Below are positions 27,101-36,777 of a stretch of DNA of 47,870 nucleotides, piece by piece (the first letter of the stretch is position 1; each line of letters opens with the position of its first letter). Under the pieces are notes generated by a model that ran no database searches, was not told where the DNA came from, and saw nothing but the letters and a program-made list of their open reading frames with translations. The translations under genes and the position numbers were made by a program. This stretch comes from Actinomycetota bacterium (GTDB lineage Bacteria; Actinomycetota; CADDZG01; WHSQ01). The DNA is taken from assembly GCA_030447315.1 (NCBI GenBank), contig JAUJPD010000001.1, positions 1 to 47,870 on the forward strand, given 5' to 3'.

Positions 27101-28014
27101 ATGATCCCAGTCACGAAGCTCCGCGACCTGGCCTTCGCCACACCGGTAGGCGACGAGCGCTCGTCACACCTCTCGGCAGCCAGTGGCCTGGTGCACATCG
27201 GCTCGACCTTGTTCGTGATCGCCGATGACGAGAAGCAACCATCTTTCCGAACGAGGCGGGGGAGCCGGGACACCAGATCCAGATCCTGCCGGGTCCGGTC
27301 CCGGACTCGGACGAGGAACGCGCGACGACCAAGCCCGATCTAGAAAGCCTGGTGGTGCTCCCACCCTGGCCCGGGTGTCTTCACGGCGCTCTGATGACGC
27401 TCGCGTCGGGAACCAAGAAGCGTGATCAAGCGGTCTTGATCCCACTCGGCGACAACGGTCTTCCGGGAACCGGCCACCGTCAGGTCGATCTTTCGCCTCT
27501 CTTCGACATGCTCCGTTCCCAGATCGAAGACTTCAACATCGAGGGCTGTGCCGTCCAAGGTGAGACGTTGCACCTCTTCCAGAGAGGAACCGACCATGGT
27601 GGCCCGAACGCCCGCATCGACCTCTCGCTCAACGAGGCGGTGGCCGGTCTAGACAACGCAGCCGCCTTGCTCCCCGAGCACGTGATCGGCATCACCGAAT
27701 ACGACCTCGGCCGGCTGAAGGGGGTGAAGCTGTGCTTCTCCGACGCCTCTCCCCTTCCCGACGGTCGTCTCGTTTTCACCTGCTCGGCCGAGACCTCCGG
27801 TGCGGGTGATGACGGACGCGTGACCGGATCGGCCGTCGGGACGATGGAACCCGGAGGCGAGGTGTCGATGGTGGAGCCGTTCGATCTCGAGGTCAAGATC
27901 GAGGGCATGACCGCGATCGCTCACGACCACTGGATCCGGGTGCTCCTCGTGGCCGACGCCGACGACCCGGCGACGCCGTCGGCCTTGATGGAGGCTCGCC
28001 TAGAGACGCCCTAG
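27101..28014 (+). CDS. Conserved hypothetical, beta-propeller-like (one frameshift)
   Basis: It begins MIPVTKLRDLAFATPVGDER and SGLVHIGSTLFVIADDE, then after one missing base near 27238 continues FPNEAGEPGHQIQILPGPVP, KPDLESLVVLPP, AVLIPLGDNGLPG, VDLSPLFDML and IEGCAVQGETLHLFQRG. The repeated beta-strand blocks and acidic turns look like a propeller-fold protein related to phytase-like/DUF6910-type families, but I do not recognise a catalytic site. It has no signal peptide. It ends by sharing the four bases CTAG with the convergent penicillin-acylase gene. Confidence 0.6.
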
Positions 28015-30650
28015 AGCTTCGCGGTGCCGAACTGCAGGACCTGTTGGAAGGTCGGGCGGTTCTGCCACTGGATGTTTGGCTGGTCTTGCAGACCCACAGG
28101 CGTGAAGTTGATCTGGTCGCCTGCCTCGTTCGCATCCCATTTGGCAGGATCGGCGCCGAACTCTTCCTCCAACGCCTTCACCGTAGCTCTCAGACTGGCG
28201 GTCAGGTCCTTGCGACACGACCTCAACGATCCCTTTCCGCAATAGATGCGCGAGCCCTTGCCGCGGACCCTCAACCCGAGGACGGTCCGGAGATCTTTGT
28301 TGATGTGGCTGTAGAAGCCGCTCTGGAAGGCGCTTCCCTGAGCGCGGGGCGCGTCGTGATGGCGCATCGGGAGAACGTCGTAGGCATCACCCAAGGTCGG
28401 CTTGAAGATGGCCAGCGCGGCCCTCTCCCACCATCGATCCATCAACGCGATCGCGGCCGAGTGCTCGTAGGCGCCGTTGGAGTCCTTGTCCCGCCGATGC
28501 GCGCCCGAACGCTGCCACTTCTTGAGCAAACCGACGGCTCGCTGCAGTCGCTCATCGGCAGGCTTCCGGATCACTTTCAACATGAAGGGAAGAACCCGCG
28601 TGCCTCGCAGGTCGGTGGTAGCGGCATCACCCATGATGTTGACGAGGTCGACCAGGCTGATCTTGCCCCGCTTCTTGTACCTGCGGATGCCGTCGTCGAG
28701 CATCTGCACGCGCTGCACCGGCCCGTAGCTGAAGTTGGCGTCGTTCGCCCGGAACCCAGGCGCCTGCTTGTTGTTCCACGAAGTCATCCAGCCGCGCTTC
28801 GGATTGATGTCTTTCGGTGTGTCGGCGAAGGACAGGCTGCCGCGCCAGTCCCACTTGCCGGTGCCCCACACGGGAAGGTCCGGATCGATGTGACGGGTGC
28901 GCAAGGGGTGCAGGCCCCCGAGCTGATAGGCGATGTCTTTGCCGTCGAGATAGAACCAGTTGAACGTGAAGGTGAAGCGAGCGAAGGCGCGCTGGAAGTC
29001 TCTCGCGCCGTCGATCCTGGCCGGATCCGAGATCTCGACATAAGTGAGGGCCGAGTCGACCTCCTTCTTGAAAGACGCGCGCTGGGCGGTGAAAGCGACC
29101 GGCTTGCCCTTGATGGTCCCTCTCGCCTGAACGATGCCGTTGTCGGTGCGTTGCGTAGTCATCTCGACCAGGACGGTCTCGGGGGGAACACTGGCGGCAG
29201 TGGGTTTGGCTTCCCACGTGTCGGTGCGTGAATACATCTCGACGCACTTTCCACCCTTGATGTAGCCGTTGCTGTCCACGGTGGCCTTGCCTCCGGCGGG
29301 ATCGCAGAGCTTCTCGGCGAATGTGTCCACCTGGTCACCACCTGCCGACGTTGCGCTCCAGGCATAGTCGGCGCCTCTGCCCAGCAAGACGTACAGAGAG
29401 ATGCCCGGGAAACCGACGCCGCGGGCATCGATGCCGGGGCCGTGCAGGTCCAGCTCCATCAGGATCTCCGGGGACCAGTAAGCCACCTGCGGGCCGTACA
29501 CGGCGAGAGGCCGTCCCGAAGCAGAGAGGTTGGATCCCACCAGAAGCGCGTTGCTCTGCGCCTCGGGATAGGTCAGCGCTATCTCGCCCCACGGAGCGTC
29601 GATGTGATCGGGCATAGCCGCGGCGCGCATCTGGCCCGCGACGGCAGCGGCATCGTCGGGTAGCGCTCGGGAGGCCTTGTCGAGCTTCCCAAGGTCGGTG
29701 TTCCACACGAAGCGCTTGCTCGTGGTCACGGGAGACTCGGGATCGTCGGGGAAGTTGAAGTCCTTGAGGATCCTGCGGGCGGCGCCGTACTTGAAGCCCT
29801 TCTTCTGCAGCGCCTCGATGAAGCTCGCGTTGGCCAGCTCGCCTCCGCCTCCCACTCCCAGAGCGGAACCGATCAGGCTCGCGATCGCGGCGGTGTCGGT
29901 GGCTTTCCACTCCTCGGGCAGGATCTGCAGGGCCTCGTACTCAGCCGGAAGCTTGGAAGGATCCGAGCGGGCCTCATCGATGTACTGGTTGATGCCGTCG
30001 ACGTAGGCGGTGAGATCGGCGAAGGCTAGCTCCCCCAACTCTCCTCCCAATCCCTTGACGCGGTCGATCATGGCCTGCAACTCTTCCTCGCTGTAGCCCG
30101 ACTTGCGGTACACCGCCCGGTCGCTGGCGAGGTTCGCCTCGGACGCCCCGAGGAACTCGCTGAGACGGCCCCGCCCGACGTGACGCAGCACGTCCATCAT
30201 GAAGAGACGATCTTCGGCGGAGACGTAGCCGGCTCCGAATATCGTGTCGGCGCGAGTCGTGCCGTAGACATGCGGCACGCCGAAACCCTTGTCCCGCAGA
30301 ACAACGACACCGTCGCGCGGCGAGTACTCACGCTCGATGTCGTCGGCCTTCACGCCGAAGGTCGCGTCTTTGAAGTACTCGTCGAGCTCGTCGGCGGCGA
30401 TGTCGGGAGCCCCCTGCACCATGCGGTCGTACAACTCGATCTGATCCGAGTTGTGGGGACTCTGCTGTCGGGAAGCTTGTTCGGCGCCGTTCTGATACTC
30501 GCCCTGGCCCGGCGGAAGGATGTTGAGCGCGGTGATGGCGCCATCGCGAGCGCCGTAAGGCTGCACCGGCCCCTCGGCGGCCCCCAGCGCCGATACCGAC
30601 AGCGCCAAGATCAAAAACGAGGCGATGACGCCTTTGAACAGGATCTTCAC
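28011..30650 (-). CDS. Secreted penicillin-acylase family N-terminal nucleophile hydrolase (S45)
   Basis: This 879-residue protein has a signal peptide (KILFKGVIASFLILALSVSA). Its alpha part has GVVVLRDKGFGVPHVYG and FGAGYVSAEDRLFMMDVLRH, and the autocatalytic junction lies at SNALLVGSNLSASGRPL, where the Ser becomes the N-terminal nucleophile of the beta part. It then has LYVLLGRGADYAWSATSAGG and GWMTSWNNKQAPG. The order signal, alpha, spacer, beta matches the family. It hydrolyses amides such as acyl-homoserine lactones or beta-lactam side chains; which one is unknown. It follows the LVIVD gene after 75 bp. Confidence 0.88.
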   Translation of the reverse strand: MKILFKGVIASFLILALSVSALGAAEGPVQPYGARDGAITALNILPPGQGEYQNGAEQASRQQSPHNSDQIELYDRMVQGAPDIAADELDEYFKDATFGVKADDIEREYSPRDGVVVLRDKGFGVPHVYGTTRADTIFGAGYVSAEDRLFMMDVLRHVGRGRLSEFLGASEANLASDRAVYRKSGYSEEELQAMIDRVKGLGGELGELAFADLTAYVDGINQYIDEARSDPSKLPAEYEALQILPEEWKATDTAAIASLIGSALGVGGGGELANASFIEALQKKGFKYGAARRILKDFNFPDDPESPVTTSKRFVWNTDLGKLDKASRALPDDAAAVAGQMRAAAMPDHIDAPWGEIALTYPEAQSNALLVGSNLSASGRPLAVYGPQVAYWSPEILMELDLHGPGIDARGVGFPGISLYVLLGRGADYAWSATSAGGDQVDTFAEKLCDPAGGKATVDSNGYIKGGKCVEMYSRTDTWEAKPTAASVPPETVLVEMTTQRTDNGIVQARGTIKGKPVAFTAQRASFKKEVDSALTYVEISDPARIDGARDFQRAFARFTFTFNWFYLDGKDIAYQLGGLHPLRTRHIDPDLPVWGTGKWDWRGSLSFADTPKDINPKRGWMTSWNNKQAPGFRANDANFSYGPVQRVQMLDDGIRRYKKRGKISLVDLVNIMGDAATTDLRGTRVLPFMLKVIRKPADERLQRAVGLLKKWQRSGAHRRDKDSNGAYEHSAAIALMDRWWERAALAIFKPTLGDAYDVLPMRHHDAPRAQGSAFQSGFYSHINKDLRTVLGLRVRGKGSRIYCGKGSLRSCRKDLTASLRATVKALEEEFGADPAKWDANEAGDQINFTPVGLQDQPNIQWQNRPTFQQVLQFGTAKL

Positions 30651-30725
30651 ATTGAGTCCTCTCCGCTTACCACTCGTGCTCCGGCCACAGCTTAAGCCGT
30701 GCCGGCAACAGCTCTGTTGGCCGCT

Positions 30726-31874
30726 CTAGACCTTTCCGGTGAAGCGCAGGATGTCGATGCCCCGGTTGTAGTCGACCGCGTAGGCGATCTCGTCGGTGAT
30801 CCAGTAAACGGCGCTGGTGGAACCCGCATAAGGCAGGAAGTAGCCGATCTCTTTGATCTTTCCCTTCGAGCTCACGTCGATGAAGCGGGTGCCGAACTCG
30901 AAGAAGGCTGCGGCGACGAGGCCGCCATCGCGGAATCGGGGATGCGCCTCGTGCCAATGTGACGAGCAGTTGCGACCGCCTGGGACGTTTCCGTCGGTGG
31001 GGACCCCGTTGCTCATCCGGTATTCATCGATCATCGAGAAGGTGCCGGTCTTCTTCCATCTAGTGGCGTCCCACGTCATGAAGGCCGCGGACTTCTCGCT
31101 GCAGCGCAGGTTGAAGGTCGTCTCGCCGGCCATCAGGAGGAAGTCATCGCGGCCCCCCTGCGGCCACCGCGGCGTGTGGATGAAACGCCCGTCCGGGTTG
31201 CTGCCCAGAGCCAACAAGCGGGGACGAACCGGGTTCGAAGCGTCGAGAAGCTGGATCGGTTGCGACGCCGTCAACACCACGCCCGGCCGGACCTCTTCCA
31301 CGTCATGACCCGAGCTCGTCACCACGCCGGGACCGTCTCCCCAGCTCTGCTTCAGAAGCTTCGGCTTGGACGGCTTGCGGATATCGATGATGTTTCCGTC
31401 CGAGCCGTAGGCGAAGGTGCAGTCGAGGACACAACTGGTTGTGTGCTGAGCCGCGCCGGCCACCTCGCCCACGATGCGGGGGTTCGTCTTGTCCTCCACG
31501 TCGATGATGTAGACGACCCGCGTGACGGTGTTGGGAACGACCAGGATCTGTCCGTTCCCGTCGATGTCCTCCCGGCTGAACTGGAACTCCTGAGGCATCG
31601 GAAGAACGCCCACGAGCTCGGGGTTCACGGGCTCGGAGACGTCGAAGATCATGATCTTGTTCTGGTCGTTCGTATAGAAGTACTTGCCGATCAGGCGTCC
31701 GCCCACCCCATTGGTCGACAGCGGTATGTGCTTGACGTGCTCGACGTTGTCGCTGGCGAACCCACCCGTCGTGGGCGCTGCGTCAAGGGCGGCGGTTGCC
31801 GTTGTCGGCGGGAGCGCCACCATGGTGGCAACCAAAGCAAGAAGGAGGCGTCTCAGAACCGAGCGAGAAGTCAT
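30726..31874 (-). CDS. Secreted LVIVD-repeat (beta-propeller) protein
   Basis: The 382-residue protein has a signal peptide (VLRRLLLALVATMVALPP, cleavage near TATAA) and repeated propeller blocks: IMIFDVSEPVNPELVGVLPM, VYIIDVEDKTNPRIVGEVAG, GNIIDIRKPSKPKLLKQSW, IQLLDASNPVRPRLLAL and TRFIDVSSKGKIKEIGYFLP. These are LVIVD repeats. Conserved pairs C-x3-C (SCVLDC) and HWHEAHP may bind metal or form disulfides. ATG 31874 has AAAGG 6 nt upstream. It is immediately downstream of the small exported protein. The role is probably binding on the outside of the cell. Confidence 0.85.
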   Translation of the reverse strand: MTSRSVLRRLLLALVATMVALPPTTATAALDAAPTTGGFASDNVEHVKHIPLSTNGVGGRLIGKYFYTNDQNKIMIFDVSEPVNPELVGVLPMPQEFQFSREDIDGNGQILVVPNTVTRVVYIIDVEDKTNPRIVGEVAGAAQHTTSCVLDCTFAYGSDGNIIDIRKPSKPKLLKQSWGDGPGVVTSSGHDVEEVRPGVVLTASQPIQLLDASNPVRPRLLALGSNPDGRFIHTPRWPQGGRDDFLLMAGETTFNLRCSEKSAAFMTWDATRWKKTGTFSMIDEYRMSNGVPTDGNVPGGRNCSSHWHEAHPRFRDGGLVAAAFFEFGTRFIDVSSKGKIKEIGYFLPYAGSTSAVYWITDEIAYAVDYNRGIDILRFTGKV

Positions 31875-31876
31875 GC

Positions 31877-32334
31877 TCAACCTTTCGAGAAGGTGGCGGT
31901 CACGGTGCCCGACGTCGCCACACCGTAGGTGTGATTGGCGCAGACTCCAGTGAAGACCGAGATCTCGACCAGGGCCCGGCTGGCCAGCACTACCCCCGGG
32001 TGTCCCACGTTGCAGAAGGCGATGTCGACCCCATGGTGATGTCCGCCCGCTCCCGCTTGGCGGATGTGGACCATCACGGGGAGGCCCGACGCATCTTGGG
32101 CCACGACCCTGAGGCGTCGCTCGCCTAGCTTGGGCTGAACGTCATCGGAGGCATGAGAGGGACGACTCCCGGGTTGCCGTGGTCCTCGTCGCCATGACCC
32201 TCGACCCAGAACCCGTTCGAGGCCGCGTACACCTGCGAGACCGCACGGCTTCTGGCCCCCCCGGCGAAAGATGGCAGCGGCACGCTGATCAGAGCAGTGG
32301 CCGCGATGAGACAGGCGATCGAGAGACGACGCAT
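31877..32334 (-). CDS. Small exported protein (one frameshift)
   Basis: The start MRRLSIACLIAATALISVPL with PSFAGG is a clear signal peptide. The frame changes near 32130 in a CCC run; one more C gives FSPKLGERRLRVVAQDASG and continues to GGHHHGVDIAFCNVGHPGVV, SVFTGVCANHTYGVATSGT and the stop at 31877. The mature product of about 125 residues has two cysteines and a His-rich turn. Family not recognised. It ends 3 nt before the LVIVD gene start, so the two are co-expressed. Confidence 0.65.
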
Positions 32335-32405
32335 GACTGGTGGTTCGGCGTGGCGGCCTTATCCCTGCCGGAAACAAGCCGGTTAGGGGAGGGTGCGGGC
32401 CCCGT

Positions 32406-32840
32406 CTAGGCCTCGGGTATGGGAACGCCCCGGGTCGTCGGAAGCTCCACGTGTCGTTTCATCTCGATGACGGTGCCCTCCGACGAGGCGTCGATATGAA
32501 CCTCGTCCATCAGCTCGCGAACGAGGAACAGGCCCCGGCCCCCTTGCGCGGTCCAGTTCGGCAGTCGGTGCATCTCTACCGCAGAGGGATCGAAACCGCT
32601 CCCCTCGTCGGAGATGGCCACCACCACGCTGCCTCGGTCCGCCGAGCAGCGCAGTCGCACCAGGCCGTTGCCGTGCGGGGCCCGGCCGTGAGCAACCGCG
32701 TTCGAGGCCGCTTCGTCGGTCGCTAGAAGGATGTCGTAGCTGATCGAAGGGTCAACCCGCAGAGTGTGGAGGAAGTCACGCACATGCCTGCGTAACTCCG
32801 GCACACAGGCGGGCTCGTTCTGAGCGACGAATTCGAGCAT
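32406..32840 (-). CDS. RsbW-like serine-kinase/anti-sigma ATPase
   Basis: The 144-residue HATPase domain protein has the N-box LLATDEAASNAVAHG, the G1 box ISDEGSGFDP and the G2 box GGRGLFLVRELMDEV. These are hallmarks of RsbW/SpoIIAB-type switch kinases that phosphorylate an STAS anti-anti-sigma partner. No partner gene is adjacent, so the target sigma or partner protein must lie elsewhere. Confidence 0.88.
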   Translation of the reverse strand: MLEFVAQNEPACVPELRRHVRDFLHTLRVDPSISYDILLATDEAASNAVAHGRAPHGNGLVRLRCSADRGSVVVAISDEGSGFDPSAVEMHRLPNWTAQGGRGLFLVRELMDEVHIDASSEGTVIEMKRHVELPTTRGVPIPEA

Positions 32841-32954
32841 CTCGTTCTCCTGGGGGCCGGGGTCCTACTAGCGCTACCCGTTGTAGGGGGTGTCCAACCT
32901 CATCAGGAGCAGAACGTGCCGGCCCGCTCCGCCTCGTTAGCATTGGGCCCCCTG

Positions 32955-33036
<82 letters not shown>

Positions 33037-33101
33037 CTCGAACCGGGGCCCGGGTCTGTGGGACCGGAGGGCGTGGCCGGACCGGCAACTATGGTGCCCG
33101 G

Positions 33102-33890
33102 ATGGCCCCTGTGGATAGCGCCCTCGAGTTCGCGCTGGAGATCGCCCACGTCGGCGGCGAGATCGCCATGAGGCACTATCAGAAAAGCCTCTCCCTGCAG
33201 AGGAAGGCGGACGACACCTGGGTCACGGAAGCCGACCTCGCGGTCGAGTCCGAGCTGAGGGCCAGGGTGGCCACGGCGTGGCCGAAGCACAACTGCCTGG
33301 GGGAAGAAGACGGGTTCGCGGCCGCCGACGGAGGTCCCCCCGTAGCTGGCGCCCCCACCTGGATCATCGACCCGATCGACGGCACCCACAACTACATGGC
33401 GGGGATCCCGATCTGGGGCACACTGGTGGGGCTGCAGACGGCCGACGGCTTCGTCGCCGGCGTATGCCACGCACCTGCTCTGGGTGAGACCTACGAGGGA
33501 GCCCGGGGGCTCGGCGCCCGGATGAACGGCAACGACATCTCTTCGGACAACGTGGGCTCCCTGTCCGAAGCCACCACGGTGTTCGGTGGCGGGGCGTTCG
33601 TGGAAGAGAAGTTCCAGCCCTTCGTCGACGGCCTGCTCGCGCGCTCCTGGCGCATCCGAGGGTTCGGGGATTTCTGGGGCCACATGCTGGTGGCACGGGG
33701 GGCTGCTCACGTCATGTTCGAGCCGGAGCTCAGCATCTGGGACACCGCCGCCCTGGTTCCGATCGTGACCGAGGCGGGGGCGAAGCTCACGCACCTCGAC
33801 GGCAGCCCCTGGCACGAGCAGGGTTCGTGTCTGACCACTTGTGCCGCATTGCACGAAGAGGTCGTCGCGCTGGGGGCCGGGGTCACATGA
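33102..33890 (+). CDS. Inositol-monophosphatase family phosphatase
   Basis: The 262-residue protein has the two metal motifs WIIDPIDGTHNYMAG and WDTAALVPIVTEAGA, and the GEEDGF Glu. Such enzymes dephosphorylate inositol monophosphate, histidinol phosphate (HisN) or fructose-1,6-bisphosphate; which applies is not decided here. ATG 33102 opens the conserved block VDSALEFALEIAHVGG. It stops 7 nt before the convergent rdgB stop. Confidence 0.88.
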   Translation: MAPVDSALEFALEIAHVGGEIAMRHYQKSLSLQRKADDTWVTEADLAVESELRARVATAWPKHNCLGEEDGFAAADGGPPVAGAPTWIIDPIDGTHNYMAGIPIWGTLVGLQTADGFVAGVCHAPALGETYEGARGLGARMNGNDISSDNVGSLSEATTVFGGGAFVEEKFQPFVDGLLARSWRIRGFGDFWGHMLVARGAAHVMFEPELSIWDTAALVPIVTEAGAKLTHLDGSPWHEQGSCLTTCAALHEEVVALGAGVT

Positions 33891-33897
33891 CCCGCTG

Positions 33898-34476
33898 CTA
33901 GATCCCGAGCCGGTGCGCGAGCCCTCTGAAGGCGCGGCCCCGGTGGCTGAACCCCAGCTTCTCGTTGAGAGGGATCTCGGCCATGGTGCGGGAGTCGCCC
34001 TCGGGGATGAAATGGGGGTCGTATCCGAAGCCCTGACTGCCGCGCGGCGAGAGGGTTATGTGACCCTCACATGATCCTTCGGCGATCACCTCGTGCCCGT
34101 CCGGCGTCACGAACACCGCCACACAGCGGTAACGACAGGTGCGATCCGACTCGGGGACGTATTCGAGCTCCTGCACCAGCTTCGCGTTGTTCTCCCGGTC
34201 CGTCGCGACCTCTCCCGCGTAACGAGCAGACCTCACCCCGGGAGCACCCCCCAGGGCATCCACCTCGATCCCGGAGTCGTCCGCGACCGCAGGCATTCCC
34301 GTCGCCACGACGACCGCTCGCGCCTTGGCCAGGGCGTTCTCGGTGAATGTGTGGAAGGGCTCTTCCAGCACCAGCTCCGGCGCGACCTCGTCCAACGGAA
34401 CCAGCTCCAGGGTGGGGAGCAGCAGCGCGGCCTGCTCGGCCTTGTGCCGGTTACGCGACGCGAATACGACCCTCAC
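33898..34476 (-). CDS. rdgB: XTP/dITP pyrophosphatase
   Basis: The 192-residue HAM1 protein has [13 protein letters not shown] at the start, [20 protein letters not shown] and [12 protein letters not shown]. It removes non-canonical purine nucleotides such as dITP and XTP. It starts with GTG 34476 overlapping the rph stop (GTGA). Last gene of the selD operon. Confidence 0.95.
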   Translation of the reverse strand: MRVVFASRNRHKAEQAALLLPTLELVPLDEVAPELVLEEPFHTFTENALAKARAVVVATGMPAVADDSGIEVDALGGAPGVRSARYAGEVATDRENNAKLVQELEYVPESDRTCRYRCVAVFVTPDGHEVIAEGSCEGHITLSPRGSQGFGYDPHFIPEGDSRTMAEIPLNEKLGFSHRGRAFRGLAHRLGI

Positions 34477-35204
34477 TCCGCCGGCGGTGCCCCCAGGACC
34501 TGCTCCTGATGCTGGGTGAGGCTGACGATGCCGTCGGTGGCCAGATCCAGGAGCTGGTCCATCTCGGAGCGCTCGAAAGCTCCTTGCTCCGCCGTTCCCT
34601 GAACCTCCACGATGCGGCCGGCACCGGTCATCACTACGTTCATGTCGACCTGGGCGGTCGAGTCCTCCGCGTAGTTCAGATCGAGGCACGGGACGCCGTC
34701 GACGATGCCCACGCTCACTGCGGAGACCGAGTCGATCAGCGGCGGTGTCTTTAGCTCGCCCCGCTCTTCGAGAGCGGCGAAAGCTTGGGCCAGAGCCACG
34801 AAGGCACCGGTGATAGAGGCGGTGCGGGTACCGCCGTCTGCCTGAAGAACATCACAGTCGATCCAAACGGTCCGTTCTCCCAGGAGCTTCATGTCCGTCA
34901 CCGCCCGCAGGGAGCGCCCGATCAGCCTCTGGATCTCCTGTGTGCGGCCCGAGGGCCGGCCCTTGTTGACCTCTCGTGGGACACGTTCATTGGTGGAGCG
35001 GGGAAGCATCGAGTATTCGGCCGTCACCCAGCCCACTCCCCGTCCTTGCATCCAACGCGGAACGCTCGTCTCGAGGGTCGCCGTGCAGATCACCTTGGTG
35101 TTGCCCATCGATACCAGACAGGATCCCTCGGCGTTCGGCATGAATCCCAGGGTCATGTCCACGGGACGAAGCTGTTCGGGCGTACGCCCGTCAACGCGAG
35201 CCAT
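34473..35204 (-). CDS. rph: Ribonuclease PH
   Basis: The 243-residue PDX-phosphorolysis exoribonuclease shows [46 protein letters not shown] and [16 protein letters not shown]. It trims tRNA 3' ends. ATG 35204 overlaps the upstream stop (TGATG). Confidence 0.96.
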   Translation of the reverse strand: MARVDGRTPEQLRPVDMTLGFMPNAEGSCLVSMGNTKVICTATLETSVPRWMQGRGVGWVTAEYSMLPRSTNERVPREVNKGRPSGRTQEIQRLIGRSLRAVTDMKLLGERTVWIDCDVLQADGGTRTASITGAFVALAQAFAALEERGELKTPPLIDSVSAVSVGIVDGVPCLDLNYAEDSTAQVDMNVVMTGAGRIVEVQGTAEQGAFERSEMDQLLDLATDGIVSLTQHQEQVLGAPPAE

Positions 35205-35947
35205 CAAGGCAGCTCCAACCTGAGACCGTCGGCGGCGAGCTGCACTTCCGCCTGTCCGCTGGTCTTGTGAGCTTGGGTGAGAGAGAGCCCCGCGTCCCGC
35301 TCCGGCGGCAGGTGCGTCAGCAGGAGCTTCTTGGCCCCTGCCCCGGCAGCCGCCGAGCCCGCCTGACCCGCGGTCATGTGTCCCTCCCACTCGAGGTCAT
35401 CGTCTTGCAAGGTGGCTTCGCAGATGAACACGTCGGCGTCGCGCGCCAGCGCCTCGAGATCCCCGCCCGGGCCGGTGTCAGACGAATAAGCGAGAACGCC
35501 CTCTGCATCTTCGATACGGACCCCCACGGTCTCGGGTGGATGAGCCATCGAGAAGAAAGCGATCCGGACGCCGCCCAGGTCGATGGTGTCCGCCGCACTC
35601 ACCGGGTGCAATGAGAAAGCTTGGTCCAACTCCGCGGCGAAGCCGCACACACGCTCGAGCGTTTCGGGTGGAGCCCACAGAGGGATCTCCGGCAGAGGTT
35701 CGGTCTGGCCATAGCGGCGGGCATGGAAGAGCTGAAAGACATCGCTTACGTGATCGGGGTGACGGTGCGACATCACCACGCCGGAGAGCGAGGTGTGATC
35801 CATCTGCTGCAACAGGTTGCGCCACGTGCCGGAACCGCAGTCCATGAGGATGCGCGCCTCACCTGCCTCGACGAGGTAGCCCGAGCAAGCTCGATCGCGC
35901 GTCGCGTACATCCCTGATGATCCGAGCACCGTCACCGAGATGGTCAC
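35204..35947 (-). CDS. MBL-fold hydrolase of the Rv1339 (ElaC-like) type
   Basis: The 247-residue protein has [41 protein letters not shown] and LLLTHLPP. This is the RNase Z-like fold but short of tRNase insert sequences. In mycobacteria the same position holds Rv1339, reported as a cAMP phosphodiesterase; here that role is inferred from position. GTG 35947 overlaps murI (GTGA). Confidence 0.88.
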   Translation of the reverse strand: MTISVTVLGSSGMYATRDRACSGYLVEAGEARILMDCGSGTWRNLLQQMDHTSLSGVVMSHRHPDHVSDVFQLFHARRYGQTEPLPEIPLWAPPETLERVCGFAAELDQAFSLHPVSAADTIDLGGVRIAFFSMAHPPETVGVRIEDAEGVLAYSSDTGPGGDLEALARDADVFICEATLQDDDLEWEGHMTAGQAGSAAAGAGAKKLLLTHLPPERDAGLSLTQAHKTSGQAEVQLAADGLRLELP

Positions 35948-36777
35948 GACGCGGCGCGCGCATTCGGGACCGACGGCCATGGACGATGCTCGACGCCTTC
36001 GAGCTCGGCCCCCAGGAACCTGCGTCCTAGCTCATCGAAGAGATCTTGTCGTCCCGACGTGATGAAGCGCCTCGTTCCCTCCCCTTGGGACCGATTCACC
36101 AGGTCGAGATCGAGCAACCGCGCGTAGACCTCGGTGGCGGTCGCTTCGGCTGAAGAGATCAACACAACGCCTTCTCCCATCACGTACTGGATCACCCCAG
36201 ATAGGAGAGGGTAGTGGGTGCAGCCCAGTATCAAGGTGTCGATCTCCGCTTCCTTCAGAGGCTCGAGGTATTCCCGCGCGGTCCGAAGGAGATCGTCGGA
36301 GGTCGTGTCTCCGGCCTCCACGAAATCAACGAAGGCCGGGCACGCACGTGACTCCAACACCACGTCGTCGCGCAGGCGCAGGAGGGCCCGGTCGTACGCG
36401 CGCGAGGCGACGGTCGCGATCGTCCCGATCAGACCGATCCGCTTGTTCCTGGTGGCCGCGACCGCAGCTTTCACTCCCGGATCGATCACGGTCACGATCG
36501 GGACGCGGTAGCGCCCCGTGGATTCGTAGAACGCCGTCGATTCGGCCGAGTTGCAAGCCACGACCACCAACTTCACCTCTTCGGCCACCAGAAGATCGGT
36601 GATCTCCAGAGCGAACCCGCGGACCTCCTCCGGATCCCTGGGTCCATAGGGGCAACGGGCCGTGTCCCCGAAGTAGACGATGCTCTCGTGGGGCAGCAGG
36701 TCGATGACCGCGCGAGCGACCGTGAGACCACCCAGGCCGGAGTCGAACATGCCGATCGAGCGGGTCGCCTCTACCAC
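35944..36777 (-). CDS. murI: Glutamate racemase
   Basis: The 277-residue enzyme has FDSGLGGLTV, the two catalytic cysteines in VVACNSAES and LILGCTHYPLL, and VYFGDTARCPYG. It supplies D-glutamate for peptidoglycan. The start is GTG 36777 or 36780, overlapping the cysM stop region. Confidence 0.95.
   Translation of the reverse strand: MVEATRSIGMFDSGLGGLTVARAVIDLLPHESIVYFGDTARCPYGPRDPEEVRGFALEITDLLVAEEVKLVVVACNSAESTAFYESTGRYRVPIVTVIDPGVKAAVAATRNKRIGLIGTIATVASRAYDRALLRLRDDVVLESRACPAFVDFVEAGDTTSDDLLRTAREYLEPLKEAEIDTLILGCTHYPLLSGVIQYVMGEGVVLISSAEATATEVYARLLDLDLVNRSQGEGTRRFITSGRQDLFDELGRRFLGAELEGVEHRPWPSVPNARAAS

Noticed and set aside
28044-29231. Long plus-strand frame of 395 codons
   Set aside because: It lies wholly inside the penicillin-acylase gene and has no protein-like features.
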